The position numbers and the translations under genes are program-made. A stretch of DNA of 43,115 nucleotides, from NCBI RefSeq assembly GCF_000372725.1, contig NW_005199770.1, positions 1,416,599 through 1,459,713 on the forward strand, given 5' to 3'. Shown here piece after piece: positions 1 through 9,165 of the stretch (within the stretch, counting starts at the first letter, position 1; the number at the start of each line of letters is the position of its first letter). Below the pieces are notes generated by a model. That model saw only the letters and a program-made list of their open reading frames with translations, had not been told where the DNA came from and did not search any database. Source of the DNA: Emiliania huxleyi CCMP1516 (lineage: Eukaryota; Haptophyta; Isochrysidales; Noelaerhabdaceae).

Positions 1-620
1 GTGGCCTCGAGGAGGAGCCGGGAGCACTCGAGGTGCACATAGAGGCACGCCATGATCAGCGGCGTGGCGCCGTCGTTCCGTGATTGGCTGACCGAAGCGC
101 CGGTCTCGAGGAGCAGCCGGGCGCACTCCAGGCGGCCCTTCTCGCATGCGACGAGCAGCGGCGTGGTGCCTTCTTCATCAGCCTGGTTGACCGCCGCGCT
201 GGCCTCGAGAAGCAGCTGGGCGACCTCGAGGTGGCCCTCTTGGCACGCGATGAGCAGCGGCGTGGCGCCGTCCGCTGCGGCTTGGTCGATCGCCGCGTCA
301 GCCTCGAGGAGCAGCCGGGCGCACTCGAGGTTGCCCTTCTGGCACGCGATGAGCAGCGCGGAAGCGCCGCCGCCAGTCGTCGTCCCCACGCTTGCGCCGG
401 CCTCAAGCAGCAGCCGCACCGCCTCGGCTTGCCCATGCCGAGTGGCCCAGGTGAGCAGCGTGTCCTGCTTCTCGGTGTCGAGCCGCGCGTCGAGCTGGGC
501 CGTTAGCGACGCACCGCACGTCTGCCGCCCGGAGAGGAAGGCTCGCAGCGCGGTCAGGTCGCCCACCGCCAGGTCGGGCAGCAGAGTTGGGCTCAGGCAA
601 CAAGAAATAACGCCGCTCAG
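1..620 (-). CDS. Ankyrin-repeat protein, C-terminal part beyond window
   Basis: Reading the minus strand leftwards from about 620 gives a conserved head (SPTLLPDLAVGDL, then RLDTEKQDTLLTWA) followed by 33-residue ankyrin units such as ACQKGNLECARLLLEADAA, then runs off position 1. The head matches two other ankyrin genes in this window (31473-33410 and 35786-36832), so this is a third paralog. Ankyrin repeats are protein-binding scaffolds; the partner is unknown. The ATG of the paralogs is replaced here by CTG at 620-618, and the SGG that follows it in the paralogs is replaced by SGVISCC. No in-frame ATG lies between this point and the stop of the upstream sulfotransferase at 726-728, whose frame is the same. 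It may therefore be a pseudogene, use a non-ATG start, or be joined to an upstream exon. The 3' end is outside the window. Confidence 0.8.
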   Translation of the reverse strand, partial: MSGVISCCLSPTLLPDLAVGDLTALRAFLSGRQTCGASLTAQLDARLDTEKQDTLLTWATRHGQAEAVRLLLEAGASVGTTTGGGASALLIACQKGNLECARLLLEADAAIDQAAADGATPLLIACQEGHLEVAQLLLEASAAVNQADEEGTTPLLVACEKGRLECARLLLETGASVSQSRNDGATPLIMACLYVHLECSRLLLEA

Positions 621-725
621 AGTGTCAGTGACGGCTCTAATAAAATATACTCGCGGGACGCGGCACAAACGGGGCACAAACGCCAGGCTACAAAGACGGG
701 GAGGCACGTAGTGACGCAGGGGAGT

Positions 726-1924
726 CTAGGCGACGGCGGCGTCCTCCGACGCCGCGGCGAGCCTGAGCTCGGTCGCAATCTCTTCCGCCGCCGCGAGCTG
801 CAGCGCGACTGACATGCGCTGGGCCTGCAGCGACAGCCACGACCGCGTCGACCAGCTCGCCTCGTCCTCGTGCTGCCGCTTCGAGAGCTTGTTGCGCACC
901 TTGTCCTTCATCTGGTAGAACAGCCAGGTTGGTGCTGCTGCTGCTGCCACCACCCTGACCGCTCGCCCCTCCGCGCCCCCGCTGCTGCGTGGCTGTCGCC
1001 CCACTGCTGAGCTCAACAAGGCATTATCTCTCGCGTAGAACTTCCTCAAGAGCCGCATCACCTCAGGCGTCAAGCTGCGATTTATGCCATCACCTGCTCC
1101 AGCATTGGTCACGTGGCTACTGTCGAGATTGGTGTACTTGAGGTGAGACGGGGGGATGTTCTTGGTCAGGCTGTCTACCAACAATGAATGATTGTGCCGG
1201 AGGGCAGCGGACATTGCCGCAAGCGCAGAGTCGGATACCCTTCCTTTGAACGCTCCCAGCAACCCCTGGGTCAAATTCAGAAACGGAATGCGGTGCGTGT
1301 AGTGCTCCCAAAGGGGCACGGTCGTGTTGCCACAAAAGTCACTCTGAGGCGCCCAGTGCGGATTATGACGCCCGAAGGTCCTAAGCCTGTATGCCACGTT
1401 CACCAAGCTGACATTCTCATCCTCCAAACGGAATACCTTGTGGCAGTGTGTCCGTCCATCATGTGCGTCGCCAAGCAGGCACTTGGAACGGTAGGCGGAC
1501 AGGAAGCGCTCTAGCGGGTTGCGGTACACGATCACTTTACGCCACGACGAATCGTTGTACATGAGGGCAAGGAAGTCGCGAAAGGGCAGCTTCTGGCGCG
1601 CGGGCGTGCGAAGCGGTTCCAGTAGTCCACCATGTTTGAGGGTGACTTGTCCTCTGCGAGCCAAGCGAGCCTCTGAATGATCGAGAGCCCGTTCTTCTCA
1701 ACAGCACATATCAGCATCCTCGATTTTTTCAGCACTTTGACCCGATTGAACCAGCGCGATCGGTCGTTGCGCAGCGCGTCCTGCCACGCGCGGCTGTCGA
1801 TGATTCGCTCAGCCGCCGGGGTAAGCCACTCCCATGCTGGACGACCGGCCACATTTTGGCCCGCAATCCCTGAGTTTGCTGCAGGACCTGCATTCTGATC
1901 CACACTCGAGAGGGTCATACGCAT
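726..1924 (-). CDS. Carbohydrate-type sulfotransferase with one frameshift and an unusual C-terminal tail
   Basis: The N-terminal part (ATG at 1924) holds a PAPS 5'-phosphosulfate-binding-like stretch, KSRMLICAVEKNGLS. The second part, in another frame, holds the 3'-phosphate motif RNPLERFLSAYRSKC (near 1523-1480) and HWAPQSDFCG (near 1358). These are hallmarks of membrane-type sulfotransferases (Sulfotransfer_2 style), which transfer sulfate from PAPS to glycans or similar acceptors. The two parts overlap at about 1610-1660 in different frames, so one indel, real or a sequencing error, separates them. No signal anchor is visible at the start, so an upstream exon is possible. The last roughly 60 residues (NKLSKRQHEDEASWST, SWLSLQAQRMSVALQ) do not look like sulfotransferase; they match the tail found at 4432-4755. 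The identity of the catalytic core is quite sure, its function is not. Confidence 0.75.
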
Positions 1925-2371
1925 AGGGCTGCTTTGCGGTGCCGACGGGGAAAAATCACGACGCAGTCCTGGAGAGCGCGACTATACGCGCTGTGAGTCA
2001 TGTGAGGTGCAGCGATATGGCTTCGCAAACTTCTTTTTCCCCCGTTAGAGCTAGGACGCGCCCTGGCGAGTAGAGGCCCCGCCCACCCAGGGTACCCTCT
2101 CCGAGGACCCATGCTCTTTCGAGGACTCGCCGGGCTCTGCTCCAAGAGACCTCGAGAGAGCGTGCGTGTAGGGACGCGCCAGCCAGTCCGTCCGCACCTG
2201 TGTCGAGCCTGTCTGCTGTGAGAGAGAGTTGTCATGGTGAAATTCTTTTCCCCCGCACCCCGCAAGGCGCGCGATACACACACTTTTTCAGTGTACATAC
2301 AGGCAGGCAGCTTACACTGGGCTGGGAGAAAAGGGAGAGGGAGGGGGAGGGCGGAGGGGGGTGTGCTCTCT
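1925..2371. other. Intergenic, no gene recognised
   Basis: About 450 bp between the sulfotransferase start and the helicase fragment. ORFs here are short and show no family motifs. A purine-rich tract lies at about 2325-2365. The sequence AATTCTTTTCC at 2240-2250 recurs at 2720 and at 29248. Confidence 0.4.
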
Positions 2372-2640
2372 AGTTCACCACACCCGCCTATGAGCTCTTA
2401 AAGCAGGCCGGCAGCAAGCAGCTCGTCAACTTCCTCAGCGGCGAGGGCGGCATGGGCAAGTCGATGCTGATCAGGCTGCTGACGCAGTGGTGGCGCAGTC
2501 AGGGCCTCCGCGACCGCGTGTGATGGTGCTCGCCTCGAGCGGCAAGGTGGCGCGGCTCATGAACATGATCAACGGCCACACGGTCCACTCGGCGTGCAAG
2601 CTGCACCCCACGGGCCGGAGGCTGCGCAGGCACAGTTTTG
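2372..2640 (+). pseudogene. Pif1-like helicase fragment (Walker A region)
   Basis: Translation from about 2375 gives LVNFLSGEGGMGKSMLIRLL (Walker A GEGGMGKS) and TQWWRSQG. It stops at a TGA (2521-2523), then continues after a shift of frame with VMVLASSGKVARL and INGHTVHSACKL. This order (P-loop, then a GKAA-like and a GHTVHS-like motif) is that of Pif1/RecD-type helicases, including those carried by Helitron transposons. There is no ATG, no continuation into motif II that I can confirm, and a frame break, so this is a decayed piece. Whether it came from a Helitron or a host gene cannot be told from this fragment. Confidence 0.7.
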
Positions 2641-2879
2641 TGCACGGAGCTAGATTGCATTGACAAGGAGAGGATGAGGTTTATTCCCGCGTGCGATGTT
2701 TCGTGATCGTGGCCGGTGAATTCTTTTCCCGTGAAATATTTTTCTCAGCTCGCCACTTCCGATGATGGGCGCTCTGTTGTCCAAAGCCCCAGCGGATACA
2801 GCGAAGACGCGCTGGTCAGGGACCGGGACCGAGGCCAGCCTCGTCGCACACGCACACCCTTGAGCGGCCGGCGTACAGC

Positions 2880-4334
2880 TCACGGCTCCCACACCTCAAT
2901 TTCGCCGCTGCTGTCCTCTCCGTCAGAGGAAGCAGGCGTCGGCGGCCGGCTCGCCCACATCTCGATCTTCTTGGGCGCGAACTGGTGCTCTCGGTCGCCG
3001 TGGCCCAGCTGGCCATAGCCCCCGCCGCCCCAGTTCCAGACGGCGCCGTCGGAGGTGATGGCGAGGCCGTGGCTGACTCCAGCCGACACGGCGACGACGC
3101 GCCGACCAGCAAAGGCCTCGATCTTCTTGGGCAGCAGCTGCCGCTGCTCGTCGCCGTGGCCCAGCTGGCCGTCGCCTCCATCGCCCCAGCTCCAGACGGC
3201 TCCGTCGGCGGCGAGGGCGAGGCTGTAAAGAAATCCAGCCGACACAGCGACGACGCGCTGCGCCAAGGCCTCGACCTTCTTCGGCAGCAGCTGGTTCTGC
3301 CCGTCGCCGTGGCCCAACTGGCCCCGGCTTCCCCAGCCCCAGCTCCAGACGCCGCCGTCGGCGGTGAGGGCGAGGCTGTGGCCGAGTCCAGGGGAGACAG
3401 CGACGACGCGCCGCCCCGCCAAGGCCTCGACCTTCTTGGGCAGCAGCTGCCGCTGCTCGTCGCCGTGGCCCAACCGGCCAAAGCTTCCCAAACCCCAGCT
3501 CCAGACGGCGCCGTCGGCGGTGAGGGCGAGGCTGTGGGCGCCTCCTGCCACCACAGCGAGGACACGCTGGCCATCAAACGCCTCGACCTTCTTGGGCAGC
3601 AGCTGGCGCTGCTGGTCGCCGTGGCCCAGCATGCCGCAATCTCCATGGCCCCAGCTCCAGACGGCGCCGTCGGCGGTGAGGGCGAGGCTGTGGCGCTCTC
3701 CAGCCGACACAGCGACGACGCGCTGGCCAGCCAAGCCCTCGATCTTTTTGGGCAGCAGCTGGTGCTGCTGATTGCCGTGGCCCAGCTGGCCGTGCCTTCC
3801 ATAGCCCCAGCTCCAAACAGCGCCGTCAGCGGCGAGGGCGAGGCTGTGGTATCCTCCAGCCGACACGCTCACGACGCGCTCGCCACCCAGCGGAGAAGGG
3901 AGGCGGGTCGGCGTGTTGAGCCGCGTCACGCCCTCGCCGTGCCCGAGCAGGGCTGGAGAGTAGGACGGCGCTGATCCGCACGACGAGAGCCGCCCCTCGC
4001 CGTCGATGAAGACGCTGTGCCGTTCGCTTGCCGCCGCCCTCGCCGGCGGGTTGGACTCGCATAGCAGCGCAGACAAGCACAGCCACCGCACGGCGCAGCT
4101 CTCGCCCTCTGGCTGCGCCGGCAGCTCGAAACCGCGCTCTCGCGCCCACAAGCGGATGCCCTCCACCGCAAGCGAGGCGTGGAAGAGGAGCGAGACGGCC
4201 GCGACGCCAGCGATGTCGAGGGGGTCGCAGCGAGAGACGACGCGCACGAGGAGGTCGGTGGGGAGGTCGAGGAGGCGGACGGGCGGCGGCGTGTCGGGCG
4301 AGGGCGGCGGCGCGCTTGGCGAAAGTGCAGACAT
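2880..4334 (-). CDS. RCC1-repeat beta-propeller protein with F-box-like head
   Basis: I choose the ATG at 4334-4332 (MSALSPSAPPPSPD), which fits the start of the plus-strand paralog at 29263; the ORF is open further upstream to 4505 but that part is unlike the paralog. Residues of about 17-55 (RLLDLPTDLLVRVVSRCDPL) resemble an F-box. Six full 51-52-residue RCC1 units follow, each with SLALTADGAVWSWG and GQLGHGD-type cores. A split unit (FIDGEGRLSSCG ... LLGHGEGV) before them probably closes a seven-bladed propeller. RCC1 propellers bind proteins or chromatin; with an F-box it could be a substrate receptor of an SCF-type ubiquitin ligase, which is inference. The C-terminus ends in an acidic tail. 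No intron is needed. The units are also near-identical at DNA level, an internal 156-bp repeat. Confidence 0.85.
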   Translation of the reverse strand: MSALSPSAPPPSPDTPPPVRLLDLPTDLLVRVVSRCDPLDIAGVAAVSLLFHASLAVEGIRLWARERGFELPAQPEGESCAVRWLCLSALLCESNPPARAAASERHSVFIDGEGRLSSCGSAPSYSPALLGHGEGVTRLNTPTRLPSPLGGERVVSVSAGGYHSLALAADGAVWSWGYGRHGQLGHGNQQHQLLPKKIEGLAGQRVVAVSAGERHSLALTADGAVWSWGHGDCGMLGHGDQQRQLLPKKVEAFDGQRVLAVVAGGAHSLALTADGAVWSWGLGSFGRLGHGDEQRQLLPKKVEALAGRRVVAVSPGLGHSLALTADGGVWSWGWGSRGQLGHGDGQNQLLPKKVEALAQRVVAVSAGFLYSLALAADGAVWSWGDGGDGQLGHGDEQRQLLPKKIEAFAGRRVVAVSAGVSHGLAITSDGAVWNWGGGGYGQLGHGDREHQFAPKKIEMWASRPPTPASSDGEDSSGEIEVWEP

Positions 4335-4431
4335 CGCGAAAAAAAGAATCTTACAACAAAACTCCCTCGCACAACACTGGGCACGGGACTGGCGCGCACT
4401 GGCACGAACACAGGTACACCACGGGAGCCGC

Positions 4432-4755
4432 CTAAGCGACTCCTGCGAGGGTGGCGAGGCACTTAGCTCCGTGCACCCGCCCACCCCCGCCACAGGCAAG
4501 CTCATTCACGACCTGCTCTGCGATGGCCGTGTGAAGAACGACTGAGATGCGCTGCTTCTGCAGCCCCAGCCAGCTCTTGGTGGTCCAAGTCACCTCATCG
4601 AGGTACTGGGCCCGCGTCAGCTTGTTCTGTAGCACGTCCGCCGCTCTCCGGAGGATCTCACGGACCCCCTTTCCGAACCCGCCGAACGATTCGAACAGCA
4701 GCAGCTGCACTTCGACGCCCTTGTCTTCCCTGGCGTAGCGATAGTCCCCGCCGTA
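4432..4755 (-). pseudogene. Retroelement-like C-terminal module
   Basis: In this frame YRYAREDKGVEVQLLLFESF, REILRRAADVL and WTTKSWLGLQKQRISVVLH lead to a stop at 4432. I recall similar segments (ETFGG ... W.TRSW ... QR.S.AL) at the C-termini of algal non-LTR reverse-transcriptase proteins; this could not be checked. No reverse-transcriptase core is visible upstream, only low-complexity Gly/Glu sequence (4757-4940), so this is a remnant. The tail of the sulfotransferase at 726-920 is clearly related. Confidence 0.5.
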
Positions 4756-4756
4756 G

Positions 4757-5050
4757 GACGGTATGCGGCGGTCGCCGCCCACCACCCTGCCCCCCCTGGT
4801 ATGCCAGCGCCCAGTCCCTTGCCCTCTCTCGCCCTTGCTCTTCCTCTCCCCCTCCATGCCGCCCCCCCCGTACCCCTCCCCCTCCCCCCCCCCCTCCTCC
4901 TCTCCCCCCCCCTCTCCCTGCCCCCCACCTCCCTCTCCCTCCTCGCAGTAGGGCATAAAAAAGAAATTTCCGTCCTCCTGACTTGGGTTGTCCGTTTTCT
5001 TTCTTTCTTTCTTTACACCGGTACGGGACTGGCACTGCAAAGGCGACGGA
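4757..5050. repeat. Low-complexity C-rich and CTTT tract
   Basis: A run of C with interspersed T and A (about 4855-4945) followed by a short (CTTT)n at 4998-5013. Long ORFs across it on both strands are compositional artefacts. Confidence 0.8.
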
Positions 5051-6336
5051 TTAGAAGCCGTCGCCCTCACAGATGCCGTCCTCCTCACAGAAGACGTCGT
5101 CGGACTGGTAGTCAGGCGGATGGTCGAATCCGCGAGCACCGTGGTGCTTGCTCGCCGAGAGGACCATCCCCATCATCCTCCGACTCCATCCCCTCCCCCC
5201 CCGTCGATCCCGCCGCGCCCCCCGCCGGTGCCCGTCGCGGGACTTGCTGCCCCCCCGCCAGCGCCGCGGGCCGGGCCGCTCCGCAACTCCTCCAGGTCCC
5301 CCTCAAAGAGGAGGACCCGTCCCTCCCTCACCCAATCCTCCCACCCTGGGAATGGGACACCGCAAACAGAACCGCGCCCAGCGTCCCAGCAACGCAATCC
5401 CTCCCGCTCCCCCGCCTTGAACTCCGCCACGAGCGCCGCGACCACCTCGTCGCGCTCCTCGATCGCTCCCTCCGCCATCGCCGTTGTGCGCATCCGCCCC
5501 GAGAGGGGGTAGAAGTCGCGCTTGCCATGCCGTACTGCGAGGGACGCGAAGGACTGCCCCACCATGCCGTGCGGCAGGTAGCGCGAGGCCGCGTCGCCAT
5601 TGCCCTTGATCGCGAGGTCAAGGCGGTGCGTCGGGCCCGAGATTGAGCCGTAGACCCAGTTGCCCAGCACCTTGAATGTCCAGCCGTCAATCTTGAGCAC
5701 GATCGAGGAGTAGCCGACCTTCATCGAGAACTCCTCGCACGAGCGCCCTTCCCCCATGCCGAGAAAGAAGGGCCCGCCGCCGCACGTGCCGTTCACGATG
5801 TTGGGGCCGGTGTTGAATTCATTAAGCTCGCTGGCCCACACCTGCGACCCGGGGCACGAGCGGTGTTGGTAGCGGACTGCTGCAACAACGCTTGTGCCAC
5901 TGCACGCTGTGCTGCTGATGTCGCGACTGCTGCTGTCGTCGCCGCCGCTACTGCTACTGCTCTACTGCTTGTGCTGGCCGCCGCTGCCGCTGCACTAGTT
6001 GCTAGGGTCTCTCACCGACAGCTGCAGGGGCTTCTGCTTCTCCCCGCCGACGATCGCATTGATGTGCACCTGAGTGATGTACGAGCCGTCGACTGTGAGC
6101 GAGCCCCTGTCGTCGTTGATGACAAAGGTCGCGTCTTCGATCAGGACGTTAACGCTGAGCCTCGGCGCAGAGAAGAAGCAGTAGTACGTCTTGTCGCGGC
6201 CACGGAAATCAGCCGTGCCCCCATGGGCAAAGTTGAGGTGCGGGTCCTTGTTGCCGCTTGCGCACTGCCCCCAGACGACTTGCAAGAATAGGATTTGCAG
6301 CAGCAGTGCGAACAGCGTCACGACTCGCCCAGTCAT
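5051..6336 (-). CDS. Secreted root-cap/VWD-like extracellular protein, spliced
   Basis: I choose the ATG at 6336, which starts a good signal peptide (TGRVVTLFALLLQILFLQVV WGQ). The ectodomain has PHLNFAHGGTADFRG and YYCFFSAPRLSVNV, then after an intron GPTHRLDLAIKGNGDAA, LPHGMVGQSF and TTAMAEGAIEE. This order is typical of a family seen in plants and algae (root-cap/late-embryogenesis and VWD-like extracellular proteins). Exon 1 ends at 6016 (donor GTGAG), exon 2 starts at 5841 (acceptor GCAG), phase 0, so the 174-nt intron is well supported. The end is less sure: exon 2 stays open to 5173, but a last exon with FDHPPDYQSDDVFCEEDG and a TAA at 5051-5053 is plausible. The protein probably acts at the cell surface or matrix. 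Confidence 0.75.
5842..6015 (-). other. GT-AG intron of the root-cap/VWD-like gene
   Basis: Donor GTGAG at 6015-6011 and acceptor GCAG ending at 5842 give a phase-0 junction between ...LQLS and VWASEL. The in-frame TAG just after the donor shows that the intron must be removed. Confidence 0.8.
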
Positions 6337-6429
6337 TCTGCTCGGGCGCGTGCGTGCCCTCTCCCGGTTCTCCCGCCCGGGACGTGATCGTCGCGCGGAC
6401 TTCGTCGGCGTCAACCGTAATGAATCGGT

Positions 6430-7400
6430 TTCGTCATCATCTTGAGTTTTTCAGTGGATAGTTCCGCATGGTACGGGACCCCCCGATCGTCTCGCCCTCC
6501 CTCACTGGTGTGTTCATGGGGGGGGGTCATAACAAACACGGTACAGGATCGAGGACGAGGTGTCATCATCTGCTCAATTTGGGGGGAGGGGGGGGGGGGG
6601 GGCTTTGGGGACACTCCTGCCACACACATTCGAGATTTGTGTGCGCGATCCGATCTTCGGGTCCTCCGGGGCCACGTCGACTCGGTCTCGTGCTCCTTCG
6701 ACGCGTGAGGGGTGACATGTGACACCTCCCGCACCCGGGGCCGAAGCCACGATACGGCATACGGATACGCGCGACGCCCCGCGACGGCCGACGCCGCGCG
6801 ACACCACAAAGATCGATAGACGATACACGCGATAGCAACGCCCCGGGGGGGCCCGGGGGGGGGGGGGGGCGCGAGGCTATAGTGATCATATAGTACACAT
6901 AACTTTGACATACCACATACCTTGAGGTACGGCTTATAGACGTCAGGCCTCAGGGCTCCCAGCGTCCCAGGCACTACACAACGACCTCGCCCACCATCAA
7001 ATAACGCGCTGTCCTCACCATCCCTGCGCTGTGCGCCACATGCCGCCCGTCCGCGTCGCGCCCCACGCTCGCATGCACGCGCATCACGCCTTGGGGGTGC
7101 GCAATCCGAAGCTCCGCGCCGCCGCCGCAACCTCCGCCGCCGCCGCCGCGAACAAGCTCGTGTGCGACGGTGCCCGGGACGGCTGCTGCGCATGCGAGCG
7201 CGAGTGCGGTGCCCGTGTGCGCGTGGTGGACGCGGCTGCCTGCCGAGACGCGGGAGATGAGGTCGCACCTGCATGCATGTGCCACCCAAGGTGCATGAAC
7301 CAGTGAACACACAACGCAATCAGTGATTCTCAACTCGCATGCATGTGCCACCCACCGAGGTCCACCGAGGCCCACCGAGGCCCACCCCTCGATGTGCGCC
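6430..7400. other. Intergenic with G runs, no gene recognised
   Basis: Homopolymeric G runs occur at about 6585-6601 and 6841-6870, and a small GGCCCACCGA tandem at 7360-7390. ORFs are short and overlap on both strands, with no family motif seen. Confidence 0.5.
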
Positions 7401-7409
7401 CGATGAGCT

Positions 7410-8075
7410 CTAGAGAGGGGAGGGAGGGGCGCACTCTGCGGCAGCGACGGCCCCGCCCCCCGCCAAGCAGTGGTCGCGGCGAGCGCTCAGCCAGAGCAGC
7501 CGCATCCCCGACGGCCGCGCTTTTAGGCCCACCCGCCCCGCCGCCTCGTCGAGCAGCGCATCCACCTGACACGGACGACTCCTCCCTCCCCGCCGGGCGT
7601 CTTCTGGTGCGCCGCCGCTCCAGCAGCGTATCCACCGGTTGGCTTCACCATTCTCCATTGTGAGGGCTACAACGACGGTGATTTACTATGTGGTGCAGCG
7701 GCGGCATCCACCGCTTCCCACACGACAGCGGCGGTCGCCTCCTCCGCCGCCTCGTCCCCTCTCAGCCCGCCTAGACACAGAAGTATCCCGCCGCTGTATT
7801 TCTGTTCACACGTGATGTCCGCCTCGTCCCCTCTTAGCCCGCCCTCCACGGCGCGCACAAGCACCTGCCGAGATGCAGCCGAGATGCGGCCGAGATGCGG
7901 CCGAGATGCAGCCGAGATGCACAGGGCACCTGCGGGTTCCCGGCCACGTCGACGATCGTCGCACGGAGCGGTCGGTCTCCCAGCCTCAGCCCCTCCTCCT
8001 CCGGCCGCCCTGTCGGCAGCAGCGCGTGCCCGCCAAGCTCAAACTCGACCCGCATCGGCGGCGCCTGCTCCAGAC
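7410..8075 (-). CDS. Unrecognised multi-exon gene, 3' part
   Basis: Five-prime to three-prime on the minus strand: an exon ending at 7930 (MRVEFELGGHALLPTGRP ... ATIVDVAGNPQ), a 22-nt microexon 7864-7843 (VLVRAVEG), an exon 7771-7712 (GLRGDEAAEEATAAVVWEA) and a last exon 7565-7410 (VDALLDEAAGRVGL, MRLLWLSARR). Introns are 7865-7929 (GT-AG, carries an 11-bp satellite), 7772-7842 (GC-AG, 71 nt) and 7566-7711 (GT-AG, 146 nt). Phases agree at every junction. In the two downstream introns the intron start copies the start of the next exon (see findings). Further 5' exons probably lie at 8100-8250 (AGVFTAGSAVVRLWAS) but could not be joined safely. I do not recognise the family. Confidence 0.5.
7772..7842 (-). 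other. Direct-repeat GC-AG intron (71 nt)
   Basis: Donor GC at 7842-7841, acceptor CTAG ending at 7772. The intron start GCGGGCTAAGAGGGGACG and the next exon start GCGGGCTGAGAGGGGACG differ by one base over about 24 nt. Splicing joins GTG GAG G to GC GGG CTG and keeps the frame. Confidence 0.65.
7866..7921. repeat. 11-bp minisatellite inside an intron
   Basis: About five copies of GATGC(A/G)GCCGA. It fills most of the 65-nt intron 7865-7929. Confidence 0.85.
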
Positions 8076-8249
8076 CCGCGGGCAGAGTGTCCTCTCTCTG
8101 TGTGTGGTCTTGTGCTGTCTGCGTGTCGCTCCACGCGTGGCGAGCATCCTCTCTCCTGCGCCGCTTGCCCAGAGGCGGACGACCGCCGAGCCTGCTGTGA
8201 AGACTCCGGCGTCAGGGAGTGAGCACGGCAGCATGCAGCGGGTTCAGAG

Positions 8250-9165
8250 CCCGGGTACACAGCCGTCATCGCATACACGTATGACTTGAGTACCGTACGC
8301 CCTAGGGCCCCCGGCCCGCCCCCCCCAGAGAAAGAGGAGTCTCGTCTCAGCGCGCTGCTGTTGTGCTCCAAGCATCAGCACTGCTGGACACACGCCCCCG
8401 GGGCGTGCACGTAGGCCCTGAGTCACAGCCCTGTCTGTTGTGTCCTACTGTCCGTCGCGTGCTCTTGCGGGCGCGGTTGCGCACTTAGAGCGTTAAATGG
8501 TGTGGACCGTGAGACCCACTTCGCCACAGACGGTCCCGCGCCTCGCCACTATGACGGCGGCACGGCCGCAGCTCGTGTGCGTGCCGCCGTCTTTGTCCGG
8601 AGTGAAAAGTCCAACGTGCTCGTTGGTGGCGGCTTCCCCCGACTGCGCCGCGCTCGGCGAACCTCGACAGCCCAGCGCCTTCGGTGGCATGCACCTCTTT
8701 GCGACTGAAGCCTGGAGAGCAGCTCCTCTGCTGCTCTCACACGCTCGCTGCACAGATGGCACAGCCCACCGTGCGGCTGCGCCACAGCTGTGTTGGACTG
8801 TGCACAGCTCTCTGCACCTGGGGGACCTCGACCTGCCGCAGCCCCCCCACCTGCCGGCGGCGGCTGTCCCCCCGGCGCCTCACTTCGCTTTTTTGCCCAC
8901 CAGCGGCCACACCACCCAGGGTATAACATGTAAGAACGACGCGCACACAGTGGGCCGGCAGTCGCCGAGCAGTGTCGCTCACACAAGCAGCAGCACAAGT
9001 GTAGTGACTGGGGTCTGGGGGCCTTTCACTGGTGGGTAGCCCGGGCGTCGTGCGGTACGCGCGCGGGCCGTCAAGATCCTCGCAGTCTCGCAAGCTCTCC
9101 TTCTCACACATTCATTCATATGCGCTGCCGACGGCAGCGCGGAGTTCAGGGGCGCCGGCACCTCA
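8250..9165. other. Intergenic, no gene recognised
   Basis: About 900 bp upstream of the unrecognised gene and downstream of the Kelch/MYND gene. Only short overlapping ORFs without motifs. Confidence 0.4.

Noticed and set aside
52..711. Plus-strand ORFs of up to 219 codons over the ankyrin region
   Set aside because: They are antisense shadows; the minus strand carries the conserved ankyrin pattern. The same applies to plus ORFs at 31437-33593 and 35801-37153.
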